From Bacteroidales bacterium (GTDB lineage Bacteria > Bacteroidota > Bacteroidia > Bacteroidales > Lentimicrobiaceae): a DNA stretch of 64,000 nucleotides. The stretch spans positions 62,001-126,000 of the forward strand of contig JADIZB010000012.1 of the NCBI GenBank assembly GCA_016705005.1. Reading direction: 5' to 3'. The position numbers and the translations under genes are program-made. Below are positions 18,567 through 28,220 of the stretch, piece by piece (positions within the stretch are counted from its first letter, which is position 1; each line of letters opens with the position of its first letter). The notes beneath the pieces were generated by a model. That model was given only the letters and a program-made list of their open reading frames with translations. It was not told the DNA's origin and made no database searches.

Positions 18567-19463
18567 ATGGTATTCATTGTAATTGGGATTATTGTCCTGT
18601 TGGCCGGAGTTGTTCTTGCCAGAACTGAATCACCTGTTCAGCGTTTTACAGGTACGATCAGGATTGCCGGTATTATTTTACTCGTTCTTGGGGTTGCATT
18701 TTCTGCAGTTTACCAGATTGAGCCGGGGCAGGTGGGTGTGCAGAAACTATTCGGAAAAGTTAACAGCAACACACTCGAGAGTGGCTTAAACATCATCAAT
18801 CCGTTGGTTAAGGTTGTAACCTTCGATATCCGTACGCAGAATTATACCATGTCGGGGGTCCACGATGAAGGTGACAAGACAGGCGATGATGCCATCCGTG
18901 TACTTTCAGCCGACGGGCTGGAGGTGATAGTTGATCTTACTGTGCTTTACAAGGTAATTCCGTCGGAAGCACCCCGTATTCTGCAGGAACTGGGGACCGA
19001 TTACAGGAACACCATTGTAAGGCCAATCTGCCGGACAAAAATCAGGGACAATGCGGTTTATTACGATGCTGTTGCTTTGTACTCTTCAAAAAGGGATGAG
19101 TTCCAGAACAGGATATTCAAGACCATTGAAAGCGATTTTATGAAGCGGGGACTGATCCTCGAGCAATTGCTGGTGCGGAATATCACCTTGCCGGAATCAG
19201 TAAAGACCACCATTGAATCGAAAATCAATGCCGAGCAGGAAGCGCAGAAAATGACCTTTGTGTTGCAGAAGGAAAAGCAGGAAGCCGAGCGCAAACGCGT
19301 GGAAGCCCAGGGTATTGCCGACTATCAGAAGATTCTGAGTACCGGGCTGAGCGACAAGCAGCTGCAATATGAGATGATCAAGGCCATTGCCACCTCTCCG
19401 AACGCCAAACTGATTTTTATGGATGCCAAAAAACCTGCTTCAATTATTGTTGATGGGAAGTAA
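18567..19463 (+). CDS. SPFH/prohibitin-family membrane protein
   Basis: A 298-residue protein with two hydrophobic segments near the N terminus (MVFIVIGIIVLLAGVVLA and IAGIILLVLGVAFSAVYQI), then the SPFH domain (about 50-220: VGVQKLFGKVNSNTLESGLN, FDIRTQNYTM, VIVDLTVLYKV) and an Ala/Glu-rich coiled coil (AEQEAQKMTFVLQKEKQEAE). The layout is that of prohibitin-like proteins, which form membrane rings often linked to FtsH proteases or to membrane microdomains. No partner gene lies alongside. Confidence 0.85.
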   Translation: MVFIVIGIIVLLAGVVLARTESPVQRFTGTIRIAGIILLVLGVAFSAVYQIEPGQVGVQKLFGKVNSNTLESGLNIINPLVKVVTFDIRTQNYTMSGVHDEGDKTGDDAIRVLSADGLEVIVDLTVLYKVIPSEAPRILQELGTDYRNTIVRPICRTKIRDNAVYYDAVALYSSKRDEFQNRIFKTIESDFMKRGLILEQLLVRNITLPESVKTTIESKINAEQEAQKMTFVLQKEKQEAERKRVEAQGIADYQKILSTGLSDKQLQYEMIKAIATSPNAKLIFMDAKKPASIIVDGK

Positions 19464-19581
19464 GATTCCCTGATTTGTAATCATGGCATGGATAAGTAAT
19501 TCATTTTAAATGGCTTGTCATTATCCATAGCTCACTTTGGTTCAACCGGAATAAAAAAAGCAGATTTTTTTTGCGGACTAC

Positions 19582-19611
19582 TTGTGCAATAAGAAAAAGG
19601 TTCTATCTTTG
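19582..19611 (+). promoter_or_regulatory. Promoter of tRNA-Asp
   Basis: TTG at 19582-19584 is followed after 19 bases by TATCTTTG at 19604-19611. This is a full match to the Bacteroidota promoter consensus and lies 32 bases before the tRNA. Confidence 0.8.
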
Positions 19612-19643
19612 CACTCTCATTTGAGAAAAAGTTCTTAAAATAT

Positions 19644-19717
19644 GGTCCGGTAGTTCAGTTGGTTAGAATACGTGCCTGTCACGCACGGGGTCGCGGGTTC
19701 GAGTCCCGTCCGGACCG
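19644..19717 (+). tRNA. tRNA-Asp (GTC)
   Basis: A 74-base cloverleaf can be folded: acceptor stem GGTCCGG/CCGGACC, D-arm with AGTTCAGTTGGTTAGAAT, anticodon stem CGTGC/GCACG with loop CTGTCAC (anticodon GTC), and T-arm CGGGTTCGAGTCCCG. The discriminator base is G, followed by CA. A perfect promoter lies upstream and a terminator directly downstream. Confidence 0.96.
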
Positions 19718-19719
19718 CA

Positions 19720-19746
19720 AAAGCTCCTCACAAGGGAGCTTTTTTA
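19720..19746 (+). terminator. Terminator of tRNA-Asp
   Basis: AAGCTCC-TCACAA-GGGAGCTT hairpin followed by a T run. It is duplicated at about 20096-20122 in the second unit. Confidence 0.85.
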
Positions 19747-19749
19747 ATT

Positions 19750-19996
19750 ATGTTTTATACTTATATAATATATTCAGCATCCTGCGACATTTACTATAAG
19801 GGTATTTCTGAGGACCCGGATCGGCGGCTCCTGGAGCACAACCAGGATAAGAGCAGGTATACCAGCGGGAAGGGACCCTGGTCATTGGTTTATAAAAGCA
19901 TTTGAAACCAGGAAACAAGCCCTGATCGAAGAGAGGCGAATAAAAAGCCTGAACAGAAGATCATTGGAACATCTGATAAAGGAATCGGGAGGCTAA
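19750..19996 (+). pseudogene. GIY-YIG nuclease gene, first copy, frameshifted
   Basis: The same as the intact gene at 20126 but with a 2-base deletion in the TATATAAAAG stretch near codon 48. The reading frame therefore ends early (after WSLVYKSI), losing the C-terminal part. The start and GIY-YIG-like N terminus (MFYTYIIYSASCDIYYKGIS) are unchanged. All other sequence is almost identical to copy two, so the lesion is recent or a sequencing error. Confidence 0.85.
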
Positions 19997-20015
19997 CGAA
20001 ATCAGTTGTTAATTA

Positions 20016-20095
20016 GGTCCAGTGCCTGTCATCTCGTCACCCGTGACGAGACGGGTTCTCTCGTCAATTTTTTTGACGAGACAGTCCGGACCGCA
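20016..20095 (+). other. tRNA-Asp-like remnant with two hairpins, copy 1
   Basis: In order, the segment contains blocks also found in tRNA-Asp: GGTCC, GTGCCTGTCA (anticodon arm with GTC), CGGGTTC (T loop) and GTCCGGACCGCA (3' acceptor). The D-arm is missing. Between these blocks are two palindromes, CTCGTCAC-CC-GTGACGAG and CTCGTCAA-TTTTT-TTGACGAG. It is not expected to fold as a functional tRNA. Confidence 0.65.
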
Positions 20096-20125
20096 AAAGC
20101 TCCTCACAAGGGAGCTTTTTTAATT

Positions 20126-20374
20126 ATGTTTTATACTTATATAATATATTCAGCATCCTGCGACATTTACTATAAGGGTATTTCTGAGGACCCGGATCGG
20201 CGGCTCCTGGAGCACAACCAGGATAAGAGCAGGTATACCAGCGGGAAGGGACCCTGGTCATTGGTTTATATAAAAGCATTTGAAACCAGGAAACAAGCCC
20301 TGATCGAAGAGAGGCGAATAAAAAGCCTGAACAGAAGATCATTGGAACATCTGTTAAAGGAATCGGGAGGCTAA
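20126..20374 (+). CDS. GIY-YIG-type small nuclease-like protein
   Basis: An 82-residue protein of the short GIY-YIG (UPF0213-like) family. The GIY...YIG pair appears as YTYIIYSASCDIYYKGIS, followed by DPDRRLLEHNQDKSRYT and KAFETRKQALIEERRIKSL, whose basic helix is usual in the family. The exact YIG is replaced by YKG. Length (80-100) is typical of stand-alone members, whose biological role is unknown. It has no promoter of its own; it could only be expressed by read-through of the tRNA terminator. It is the intact copy of the two in this tandem repeat. Confidence 0.8.
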   Translation: MFYTYIIYSASCDIYYKGISEDPDRRLLEHNQDKSRYTSGKGPWSLVYIKAFETRKQALIEERRIKSLNRRSLEHLLKESGG

Positions 20375-20393
20375 CGAAATCAGTTGTTGTTTA

Positions 20394-20473
20394 GGTCCAG
20401 TGCCTGTCATCTCGTCACCCGTGACGAGACGGGTTCTCTCGTCAATTTTTTTGACGAAACCGTCCATACCGCA
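20394..20473 (+). other. tRNA-Asp-like remnant with two hairpins, copy 2
   Basis: Same structure as the remnant at 20016 with a few substitutions in the last 20 bases (GACGAAACCGTCCATACCGCA region). The 3' acceptor match is degraded here, marking the outer end of the duplication. Confidence 0.6.
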
Positions 20474-20504
20474 AAAGCCTCACAGTTATGTGGGGCTTTT
20501 TCAT
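20474..20504 (+). terminator. Terminator-like hairpin at the end of the duplication
   Basis: AAAGCCTCAC-AGTTAT-GTGGGGCTTT stem followed by T residues, a diverged form of the tRNA terminator. Confidence 0.65.
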
Positions 20505-21095
20505 TGATATTCAATCCTGATTTTTATCTTTTCAGTTCCTGGATATGTATGACGCATTCCACTTCAACTACTTTCCCTGAAACGGCAGGGAGTCTTCACT
20601 ACTATTACCGTCAGTAAGCAAGGATGAATCATAACTGAATAAGCATTCGCCAGGGTTTGTGCGTGTTTAGTCAGGGAAATCCTTATCCGGGAAAAATAAT
20701 TCTATAATTGCTTGATTAATCTATATAAAGCCTAGTATATTTGCCTTAAGTTTTCAATTGTTTATAATTATCCGAATATCTGTTATATTATTGAAATTTT
20801 ATTTCACTAATAATTCAACTGTAGCATTTTAAACCAACTCCCTCAACTCAGAAATCTATTCCCGATCATTCTCCTGCAAGACCTTCGGTGAACCGGAGTT
20901 CAATGTTTTCAATTTGACCGTAACGGAATTGATGAAAAGAAATTTTATGAAACAACAGTTCTGATACCCGGAAGAAGTATAATTTTAAATAAGGAAATAC
21001 AATTTTACAACCTGCATCATCCGTTCGGTTTCATACAACTGAATTCAGGTGATTCTTAAACAGCAACTTATTTCTATCAAACAAGTCCCCGTTTT
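20505..21095. other. Intergenic stretch, AT-rich
   Basis: No gene was seen. A promoter-like pair is at 20712-20743 and the rest would be a leader of about 340 bases for the gene at 21096. No riboswitch or clear hairpin was recognised. Confidence 0.5.
20712..20743 (+). promoter_or_regulatory. Putative promoter for the BACON protein gene
   Basis: TTG at 20712-20714, 21 bases, then TATATTTG at 20736-20743, a good match to the Bacteroidota consensus. The distance to the ATG at 21096 implies an unusually long leader. Confidence 0.5.
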
Positions 21096-23722
21096 ATGAA
21101 AAATCAACGAACTTTAAATGAAACCAAACACCTGGTTAAGACCCTGATGCTTTCATTTATCCTGGTTATCTTAACCGGTGCCGGATTATCGGCTGCTTTG
21201 CCGGTAGTAAACAGTCATGATAACTTTGGTCCGGTTCCTGACGAACCCAAATGTACAGCGCCGCCTGCGGTAACCACGTTACCTGCTACATCTGTCACAT
21301 CTGTCAGTGCGGTTCTCAACGGAACGGTCAATCCCAACCAGGGTTATACCAGTTATTATTTTGCATGGGGAACAACCACGTCCTATGGGAATACAACAAC
21401 GGTAAAGTATGCCGGGTCGAATAATTGTACAGTACCTGTTTTGGCAACCCTTACAGCGCTGATTCCGGGAGTGACCTACCATTTTCAGCTTGTAGCCTAC
21501 AATGCAGTTGGAACTTCCTATGGAAACGATGAGGTCTTCATTGCCGGAGAACCTCAGCCACCGGTACTGTCAGTCACCCCGGCGAACAGGGACGTGTTAC
21601 CGCTTGCCGGTACCACAACCTTTTCGGTGCAATCCAATGCAGCATGGACAGCAGTCAGCAGTCAGCCCTGGTGTACGGTAACACCTTCAGGTGCCGGAAA
21701 TGGAAACATAACCGCCAGTTATGCCGTAAATAATACCCCGGCACAGCGCCAGGCAAATATTACCGTAACAGTTGAGGGATTGGACCCTGTAGTTGTTACG
21801 GTTACACAGGCGGCGCCAAGTATCACGGTTACTCCAACCAGCCTGGAGGTAAACGGAGTTTCTGGTAGTTTCACATTTACTGTAACATGCAATTCTTCCT
21901 GGAGTGTTACAGATGACCAGACCTGGTGCGAGGCTTATATGAATGATTTCGGGAACGGGACAGGGATAATTCCTTTTTTTTATAGTGCAAATAATACAGA
22001 TTCTCCACGTACTGCAAATATAACGGTAAGCGTTCCCGGGCTTCCGGCAACCATCATTACAATAATTCAAAATGTCTATGTTCCCAGTTTGCATCTGGAA
22101 GTGACTCCCAGCCAATCTTTCGTTAATCATGATGCAGGAACAACTCAGTTTACTGTTAGTTCGAATACAAGCTGGTCGGCAATTTCCAGTCAATCATGGT
22201 GTACAGTTACCCCGAATGGTAGCGGAAACGGTATAATTGTGGCATCCTTTGATGAAAACACATCAGAAATGACAAGAGTGACCAGCATCACAATAACTGG
22301 TGGGGGGTTGACCAGACATGTACTATTGTTTCAGTATGGAGTTATACCATCTGAATTCAAGTTTACATTGTCCAATATCATACAAGTTTCTCCCAATGAG
22401 TTTGAGTTTGATCTTTATGTTCAGGATATATTGCCTACAGATAGTCTTAAAATGGCAACTATGCAGTTTGGGATTTTCTTCAATCAGGGAATATTGAATG
22501 GTGGAGAAATTACAAATGGGATGGTATCAGTTTATCCCTGGTCTGCCGGATACTCCGATTTGCCGGAAAATTTGACTCCTATCTCAACGAGTACCACTTC
22601 ACTGGGGCTTATCAGGGTGGCCGGCAGAGCTTCTCCTGGCTGCGCGAATGGATTTGTTGTCTCAAAGATTATCCCGGCACACGCATTAACAGGTTCAGAT
22701 TCACCAATTCAGTGCCTTTTACAAGCAATTCAACCCCGGATATGGTGTTCACTTCAAATACTGTAATTACCCCTGTTTATGCAACCCGTTTCGCCAAATA
22801 TGATCTGATTACCTGTTATAATACCCAGTTGCCTGTATATCCGGGCATCAATGCCGTTGTTGAAAGCAATCCGGTTCTGAATGGACCGCCGGTACTCGAG
22901 ATAGCCCCAGGCGACCAGGTGGTTGAACCTGTTGCCGGAAATGTTGATTTTGCGGTTAATTCAAATACTGCCTGGGTCGCTCAGACAAATGTACCCTGGC
23001 TGACAATCACCCCGTCGGGTTATGGCAATGGTAACATTGAAGCAATTTTTGCTGAGAATACAACCGGAGAACCCCGTTCTGCAGCCATTACAGTAATGGC
23101 AGATGGCGAACAGGAAATTGTTATCCTGAACCAGGAATGGAACGACACCAGGACAATCAACCTCAGCCTGCTGATCGAAGGGCTGTATACGGGAAACGGC
23201 ACCCTGAAGCAGGCTTCTGATGCCAGCGGGCCCCATTTCGGACCCGGGGTAGCCGACCATGTGACTGTTGAACTCCACAACAGTTCCGATTATACCATTG
23301 TGGAACATGTGGTCACCGGTATTGAGCTTAGCACAACGGGCAACGTTTCGGTGAACATTCCGCCGGCCTTCGGTGGGAGCTATTATATCACCATAAAACA
23401 CCGGAATTCAATAGAAACCACCACTGCAATCCCGGTTTCCTTTGACCTGCCGGTGATAAACTATGCCTTTGATTCCCCCGGAAAGGCTTATGGTAATAAC
23501 CTTCAGCTGATGATTGATGGCCATTACGCCATTCTGAGCGGCGATGTGAACCAGGACGGCTTTGTGGATACAGGGGATATGACGCCGGTTGACAACGATT
23601 CGGAACACTTTGCCTCAGGTTACCTGGATCCGGATGTGAATGGTGACGGGAATGTTGATACTGCTGATATGACCATTATTGACAACAACAGTGCAGCCTA
23701 TGTGGCTCGGGAGACCCCCTGA
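21096..23722 (+). pseudogene. Exported BACON-repeat protein with dockerin-like C terminus, frameshifted
   Basis: A single gene of about 875 codons is broken near 22677. One G appears to be missing in ATCCCGG(G)CACACGC: restoring it joins the first frame (to ...VVSKIIP) to the second frame in GTRINRFRFTNSVPF, a conserved stretch of the family. Domain order: signal peptide (about 1-40), fibronectin-like domain (about 50-145, TSYYFAWGTTTSYGNTT), three BACON-like domains (about 150-415, each with W-x-[AV]-x-[ST]-x-x-x-W-C-x-x-x-P), a cohesin-like domain interrupted by the lesion, a fourth BACON-like domain (VLEIAPGDQVVEPVAGNVDF), and a dockerin-like pair of Ca-binding loops (GDVNQDGFVDTGDMTPVDND, DVNGDGNVDTADMTIIDNN). 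Likely surface or secreted; substrate unknown. Without the frameshift it would be a complete gene. Confidence 0.8.
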
Positions 23723-23744
23723 TCAGAACAGATAATCTTACGAT

Positions 23745-23782
23745 AAATCAGGGCTGCCGCTTTTTTGAGGCAGCCCTGATTT
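23745..23782. terminator. Bidirectional terminator between convergent genes
   Basis: A 14-bp perfect stem (AAATCAGGGCTGCC / GGCAGCCCTGATTT) with a 10-base loop lies between the stop codons at 23722 (+) and 23793 (-). Confidence 0.85.
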
Positions 23783-23792
23783 CATAATTCAG

Positions 23793-26657
23793 CTACCAGG
23801 CCTTCTTTTCCTCTGTCTTATGGCAAATACTTTTGAACGGACAGAGGCTGCAGTGCTCCTCATGGGTTGTTTGTGTAAAAGGGATCTCCCTGTTATAAAT
23901 CTCTGTCAGCAGGTATTTCAGGTGGTTTTCAAAATCACTGAGGGTAGTTTTCGGGTTATAGTCGGGCAATACCAATGGTATAAATCCGTCCTTCAGCGAT
24001 CTGAAACTGATGATGCCGGCACTGGCCTCGTCTGACAGTCCGGGAATCCTGGTGTCCCGTGATGCAAGCAAAAGGTAGAACATTAACTGAAAGGCTTTTT
24101 CTTTTGGCCTGGGTGATGATTCGAAGAGAGCTTCCACCGATTTTGGCTTCAGGTCAGCGGCGTCCACCTTACCGGTCTTGTAGTCGATGATCCTGACAAT
24201 TCCGTCAGTACTGTCAATGCGATCGGTAAATCCCTTCAGCTTTACTTCCATGATCTCAGCATCAGCCAGATCAACTGAAAGAATCATTTCAAGCGATTCT
24301 TCCAGGCCTAGAATTCTGTTTCCGGATTTGTAATTCTCTTCTGTTTCCTTTGCGAGGAAACGGCTGATCCACACATTGGCCACCCTTACAATCAGCAGAT
24401 TCCTGCCATGTTCAACCTCACCACCCGGGAAGTGTTTTTTCAGGGAAGCCATGATGGCTTCCGGCGCTTCCTGCTGCATTTTCAGGTAATCGGCAGGCTC
24501 AGGAAATGATCCCCTGAATGGTTCATAAAAGTTCTGAAGGACCTCGTGGATGACTACCCCGAGGGTGCGATGATCGATGGTTTCATCGGTATCTTCCGGT
24601 TCACCAAGGTTCAGGATGCGTGTGAAATAGAATTTGAGCGGACAGGTGAGATATGTATTCAGTGAAGTAGGAGAATAGCCGCTTACAGCCAGAAGCCTCA
24701 GTTTTTCAAGTATTTCAGGGGTCTTTTCTATCTCAATGGCAACCGGTTTGCGAACTTCTGCCGGGGCAGAAGGTTTCGTTTCTGTTATTTTAATTCCGCT
24801 ATTAATCCCCGGTATCTCAGTGATGATCTGGCTGAGAAACCTGCTTTTTTCACCTCCGCCCAGATCATCGGCCTCAGAATTGTATATAAGCCAGGCTTGC
24901 CTGCTGCGCTGGAGAAGGCGGTAGAAATGGTAGGCAAAAACGGCCTGCTGATCGTGATGGGTAGGCAGTCCGAACGATTGCCTGATTTCAAATGGTATAA
25001 AACTGTTGTATGATTTTTTTGACGGAAGGGTGTCTTCGTTGGCTGAAATGAGGATCACGTTTTCAAAATCAAGGGTACGTGTCTCCAGCATCCCCATGAC
25101 CTGGATTCCTTCGAGGGGTTCCCCGTAAAAAGGAACGGGCATGGCAGCTGCGGCTTCCCGGAAAAGGCTGTGGAGGGTACGGAGTTCTCCGATCAGGCTA
25201 CTTTCACTGACCAGAGTATGCAGTCGTTTGGCAATCATAGCCAGACTGAAAAGGATCTCTCCCTCGGTGCTGCTAACTTCTTTATCAGGATCCACTTCCG
25301 GAGTACCGGTGTTTCTGAACATATCAATGGCCCGGATGATGAGTCCGGTGAGTGCGGACGGGGATTCCACCTTTGTAAACAGGGTTTTGAATTGTTTAAT
25401 CCCCGGATCATCATGTCCCTGATTGCTGAAAATGGCGTTGATGTCAGGGAATGAGGTTCTGACGGACATCATAACAGTGATCAGTTTGCTGATCTGTTCG
25501 CCCTTTATTAACGTATTAGTGTATGGGTGCCGGATCAATGAAAGCACATCTTTGTAATAAAAGTAAGATAGAGCAACTTCTTTTCCCTTGGATGCGTTGA
25601 TGTGCATTCCTATCAGTGTGTCGAAGAATCCGTAAAGCGGGGATTGCTGGAGCGGATAGCCCATCGTTATGTTAAATTGCCCGGCTTCGGCCGGGATGGC
25701 GTTCAGCAGTGGTAAAAGCAGTGATTCATCCGCCAGTACGACAGCGGTGCGGTTTAAGACCTCCGGTTCGTTGTTATCAATGATATTCTTCAGGATATTT
25801 CCGGCCAGACGGGCCTGGCCGATGTTTCGGGGAACACCGGCAATGTGAATGTCTTTCTGTCCGTTTTCGAAGAAACGACCTGGATCAGCCGGCTTGCCCA
25901 GTGTTTTGTCTTTCAGGTAATTCCGGAGGAAACGGCCGGCTTCCTGCGCCGGATTCTCTATGTAATAGCTGTCGGCATCCCACACGATTTCTGCAATATC
26001 CTGTGCAATCAGATGGCGGATAATGCTGAGCTGGGCGGGGGTGATGGCATTGAATCCGGCAAAGATCACATAATCCCACGGTAGTGGATTCAGAAACCGT
26101 TCGGGATTCCCGGCTACCTGTCTGCAGGCGAGTCCATGGTAGGCCCTCCCGCTTTCAAGCAGATTTTCTGAGAAATGTTTATAATAGAGGGGGAGGGCAT
26201 TGAAGAACCTGAGGTATTGTTGCTCAAAATCTGTCAGGGGCTGCCCATCCATGTTCCAGATGTTCATGGCTTTGGTTTCGCTCAGGAATCCGAACAGGGC
26301 GCCGGGATCGACAAGATACTGATCAATTTCATCAAAATCGCGGATAAGCCCTTTGCTCCAGCCGGTGAAATCGTCGAAAACAACGGCATTTTCCTTCTCC
26401 ACAAAGCAATGTGCTGCATACAGGCCAAACATCAGTGAAAGCGGATCAGGAATGCTCAGGTGGCTGATTTCTGCGATAAAATCTTCGACCGAGAACACGG
26501 AAGGCGCCCACACGGGCACTTCTGATCCGGCGACAAGGTAACGCTTCAGGAACAATCCGGCACGTCGGTTGGGCATTACAACGCACAAGCGGTTGCCCAG
26601 CCCGGCATGCTCCGATCTGATCTTACCGGCTAATTTACTGAGGAATGGTTGTTCCAT
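23793..26657 (-). CDS. AddB/RecB-like PD-(D/E)XK nuclease with inactivated helicase
   Basis: A 954-residue protein of the Bacteroidota family annotated as PD-(D/E)XK nuclease, the counterpart of AddB in DNA break repair. The N terminus (RLCVVMPNRRAGLFLKRYL) resembles a superfamily 1 helicase without the Walker motif. The C-terminal nuclease domain shows YSPTSLNTYLTCPLKFYFTRIL, DRIDSTDGIVRIIDYKTGKV (catalytic D and DYK) and a Cys cluster HCSLCPFKSICHK that, with C in TYLTCP, matches the AddB-type 4Fe-4S site. The usual partner (UvrD/AddA-like helicase) is not in this window. No operon is seen. Confidence 0.85.
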   Translation of the reverse strand: MEQPFLSKLAGKIRSEHAGLGNRLCVVMPNRRAGLFLKRYLVAGSEVPVWAPSVFSVEDFIAEISHLSIPDPLSLMFGLYAAHCFVEKENAVVFDDFTGWSKGLIRDFDEIDQYLVDPGALFGFLSETKAMNIWNMDGQPLTDFEQQYLRFFNALPLYYKHFSENLLESGRAYHGLACRQVAGNPERFLNPLPWDYVIFAGFNAITPAQLSIIRHLIAQDIAEIVWDADSYYIENPAQEAGRFLRNYLKDKTLGKPADPGRFFENGQKDIHIAGVPRNIGQARLAGNILKNIIDNNEPEVLNRTAVVLADESLLLPLLNAIPAEAGQFNITMGYPLQQSPLYGFFDTLIGMHINASKGKEVALSYFYYKDVLSLIRHPYTNTLIKGEQISKLITVMMSVRTSFPDINAIFSNQGHDDPGIKQFKTLFTKVESPSALTGLIIRAIDMFRNTGTPEVDPDKEVSSTEGEILFSLAMIAKRLHTLVSESSLIGELRTLHSLFREAAAAMPVPFYGEPLEGIQVMGMLETRTLDFENVILISANEDTLPSKKSYNSFIPFEIRQSFGLPTHHDQQAVFAYHFYRLLQRSRQAWLIYNSEADDLGGGEKSRFLSQIITEIPGINSGIKITETKPSAPAEVRKPVAIEIEKTPEILEKLRLLAVSGYSPTSLNTYLTCPLKFYFTRILNLGEPEDTDETIDHRTLGVVIHEVLQNFYEPFRGSFPEPADYLKMQQEAPEAIMASLKKHFPGGEVEHGRNLLIVRVANVWISRFLAKETEENYKSGNRILGLEESLEMILSVDLADAEIMEVKLKGFTDRIDSTDGIVRIIDYKTGKVDAADLKPKSVEALFESSPRPKEKAFQLMFYLLLASRDTRIPGLSDEASAGIISFRSLKDGFIPLVLPDYNPKTTLSDFENHLKYLLTEIYNREIPFTQTTHEEHCSLCPFKSICHKTEEKKAW

Positions 26658-26739
26658 TTCAAATTTTAATGCTTGATCTTTTGAGCGAAGTTAAGGATTC
26701 ATTGGTATATTTAAGAAATCAATTTCGTTAAAAGTATTT

Positions 26740-28163
26740 CAACCACAATAGGCACAATAGGTCACAACAGTATTTTGAAAAAGGAAAGTAAATAATTGAT
26801 TAGGGTTTATAGTATTGTGTACCAATAGATTAATAATCTAATGTGTGCTAATGTGCCTGATGTGGTGAATCTTCGGGTCCTGTCCGGGCAAATGAATCAA
26901 CCACAATAGACACAATAGGTCACAATAGTATTTTAAAAAAGGAATAATCAATTCATGATTATAGTTTATTGTATTGTATATCAATAGATTAATAATCTAA
27001 TGTGTGCTAATGTGCCTGATGTGGTGAATCTTCGGGTCCTGTCCGGGCAAAAGAATCAACCACAATAGACACAATAGGTCACAATATTATTTTGAAAAAG
27101 GAAAATAAATAAATGATTAGGGTTTATAGTATTGTATACCAATAGATTAATAATCTAATGTGTGCTAATGTGCCTGATGTGGTGAATCTTCGGGTCCTGT
27201 CCGGGCAAAAGAATCAACCAGCACAATAGGTCACAATAGTATTTTGAAAAAGGAAAATTAATAATTGATTAAGGTTTATAGTATTGTATATCAATAGATT
27301 AATAATCTAATGTGTGCTAATGTGCCTGATGTGGTGAATCTTCGGGTCCTGTCCGGGCAAATGAATGAACCACAATAGCACAATAGGTCACTAGATTTTA
27401 AAAGGAAATAAATTCATGATATAGTTTATAGTATTGTATACCAATGGATTAATAATCTAATGTGTGCTAATGTGCTGATGTGGTGAATCTTCGGGTCCTG
27501 TCCGGGCAAATGAATTAACCACAATAGACACAATAGGTCACAATAGTATTTTGAAAAAGGAAAATAAATAATTGATTAAGGTTTATAGTATTGTATACCA
27601 ATAGATTAATAATCTAATGTGTGCTAATGTGCCTGATGTGGTGAATCTTCGGGTCCTGTCCGGGCAAAAGAATCAACCACAATAGACACAATAGGTCACA
27701 ATAGTATTTTGAAAAAGGAAAATAAATAGATGATTAGGTTTATAGTATTGTATACCAATAGATTAATAATCTAATGTGTGCTAATGTGCCTGATGTGGTG
27801 AATCATCGGGCAAGGTTGTAACAGGTGCTAAGTGCCTGATGTGGTGAATCTTCGGGTGCTGTCCGGGTAAATGAATCAGCCACATTAGACACAATAGGTC
27901 ACAATATTATTTTGAAAAAGGAAAATAAATAAATGATTAGGGTTTATAGTATTGTATACCAATAGATTAATAATCTAATGTGCTAATGTGCCTGATGGGG
28001 TGAATCATCGGGTCCCAGTCTCGGCAAAAAAAATAAACCACAATAGGCACAATAGGACACATTAGTCTTATCAAAATTGTTAGAAAAAAATGATGTTATT
28101 GATTTATATTATTGAATATCAATAAAATAATAATCTAATGTGCACTAATGTGCCTACTGTGGT
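26740..28163. repeat. Array of nine ~157-bp tandem repeats with inverted ends
   Basis: Units begin near 26740, 26898, 27056, 27215, 27368, 27516, 27674, 27877 and 28036; spacing is 147-159 except 203 before the eighth, which follows a partial unit. Each starts CAACCACAATAGACACAATAGG and ends with CTAATGTGTGCTAATGTGCCTGATGTGGTG followed by a GC-rich linker (CTTCGGGTCCTGTCCGGGC). The end sequence is largely the reverse complement of the start, so each unit can fold into a long hairpin with an AT-rich loop. The last unit has the best-matched ends (ACCACAATAGGCACAATAGG with CCTACTGTGGT). No open reading frame is shared by the units. Confidence 0.9.
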
Positions 28164-28220
28164 GACTAATTGTTTATTCAAGATTTTCTCTGGGAAAACC
28201 ATATTAATTTATAGATCAGA

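Larger units (their letters stand above)
19708..20461 (+). repeat. Tandem duplication of the tRNA-Asp 3' flank with a GIY-YIG gene
   Basis: Two near-identical units of 376 bases (19708-20083) and 378 bases (20084-20461) lie in direct tandem. Each begins with the tRNA-Asp 3' end (GTCCGGACCGCA), then the tRNA terminator hairpin, a GIY-YIG gene and a tRNA-like segment. A third, degraded copy of the boundary (GTCCATACCGCA) starts at 20462. The 2-base length difference is the frameshift in the first GIY-YIG copy. Confidence 0.9.

Noticed and set aside
17784..19463. Carbonic anhydrase and SPFH genes as a carboxysome-like or membrane-microdomain operon
   Set aside because: They are divergent (opposite strands) and share no other partner; no link can be supported.
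19708..20473. Second and third functional tRNA-Asp genes
   Set aside because: The copies lack a D-arm and have palindromes in place of the stems; only the gene at 19644 folds as a tRNA.
26740..28163. CRISPR array
   Set aside because: Units are ~157 bases and the whole unit is repeated, with no unique spacers of constant length, and no cas genes are in the window.
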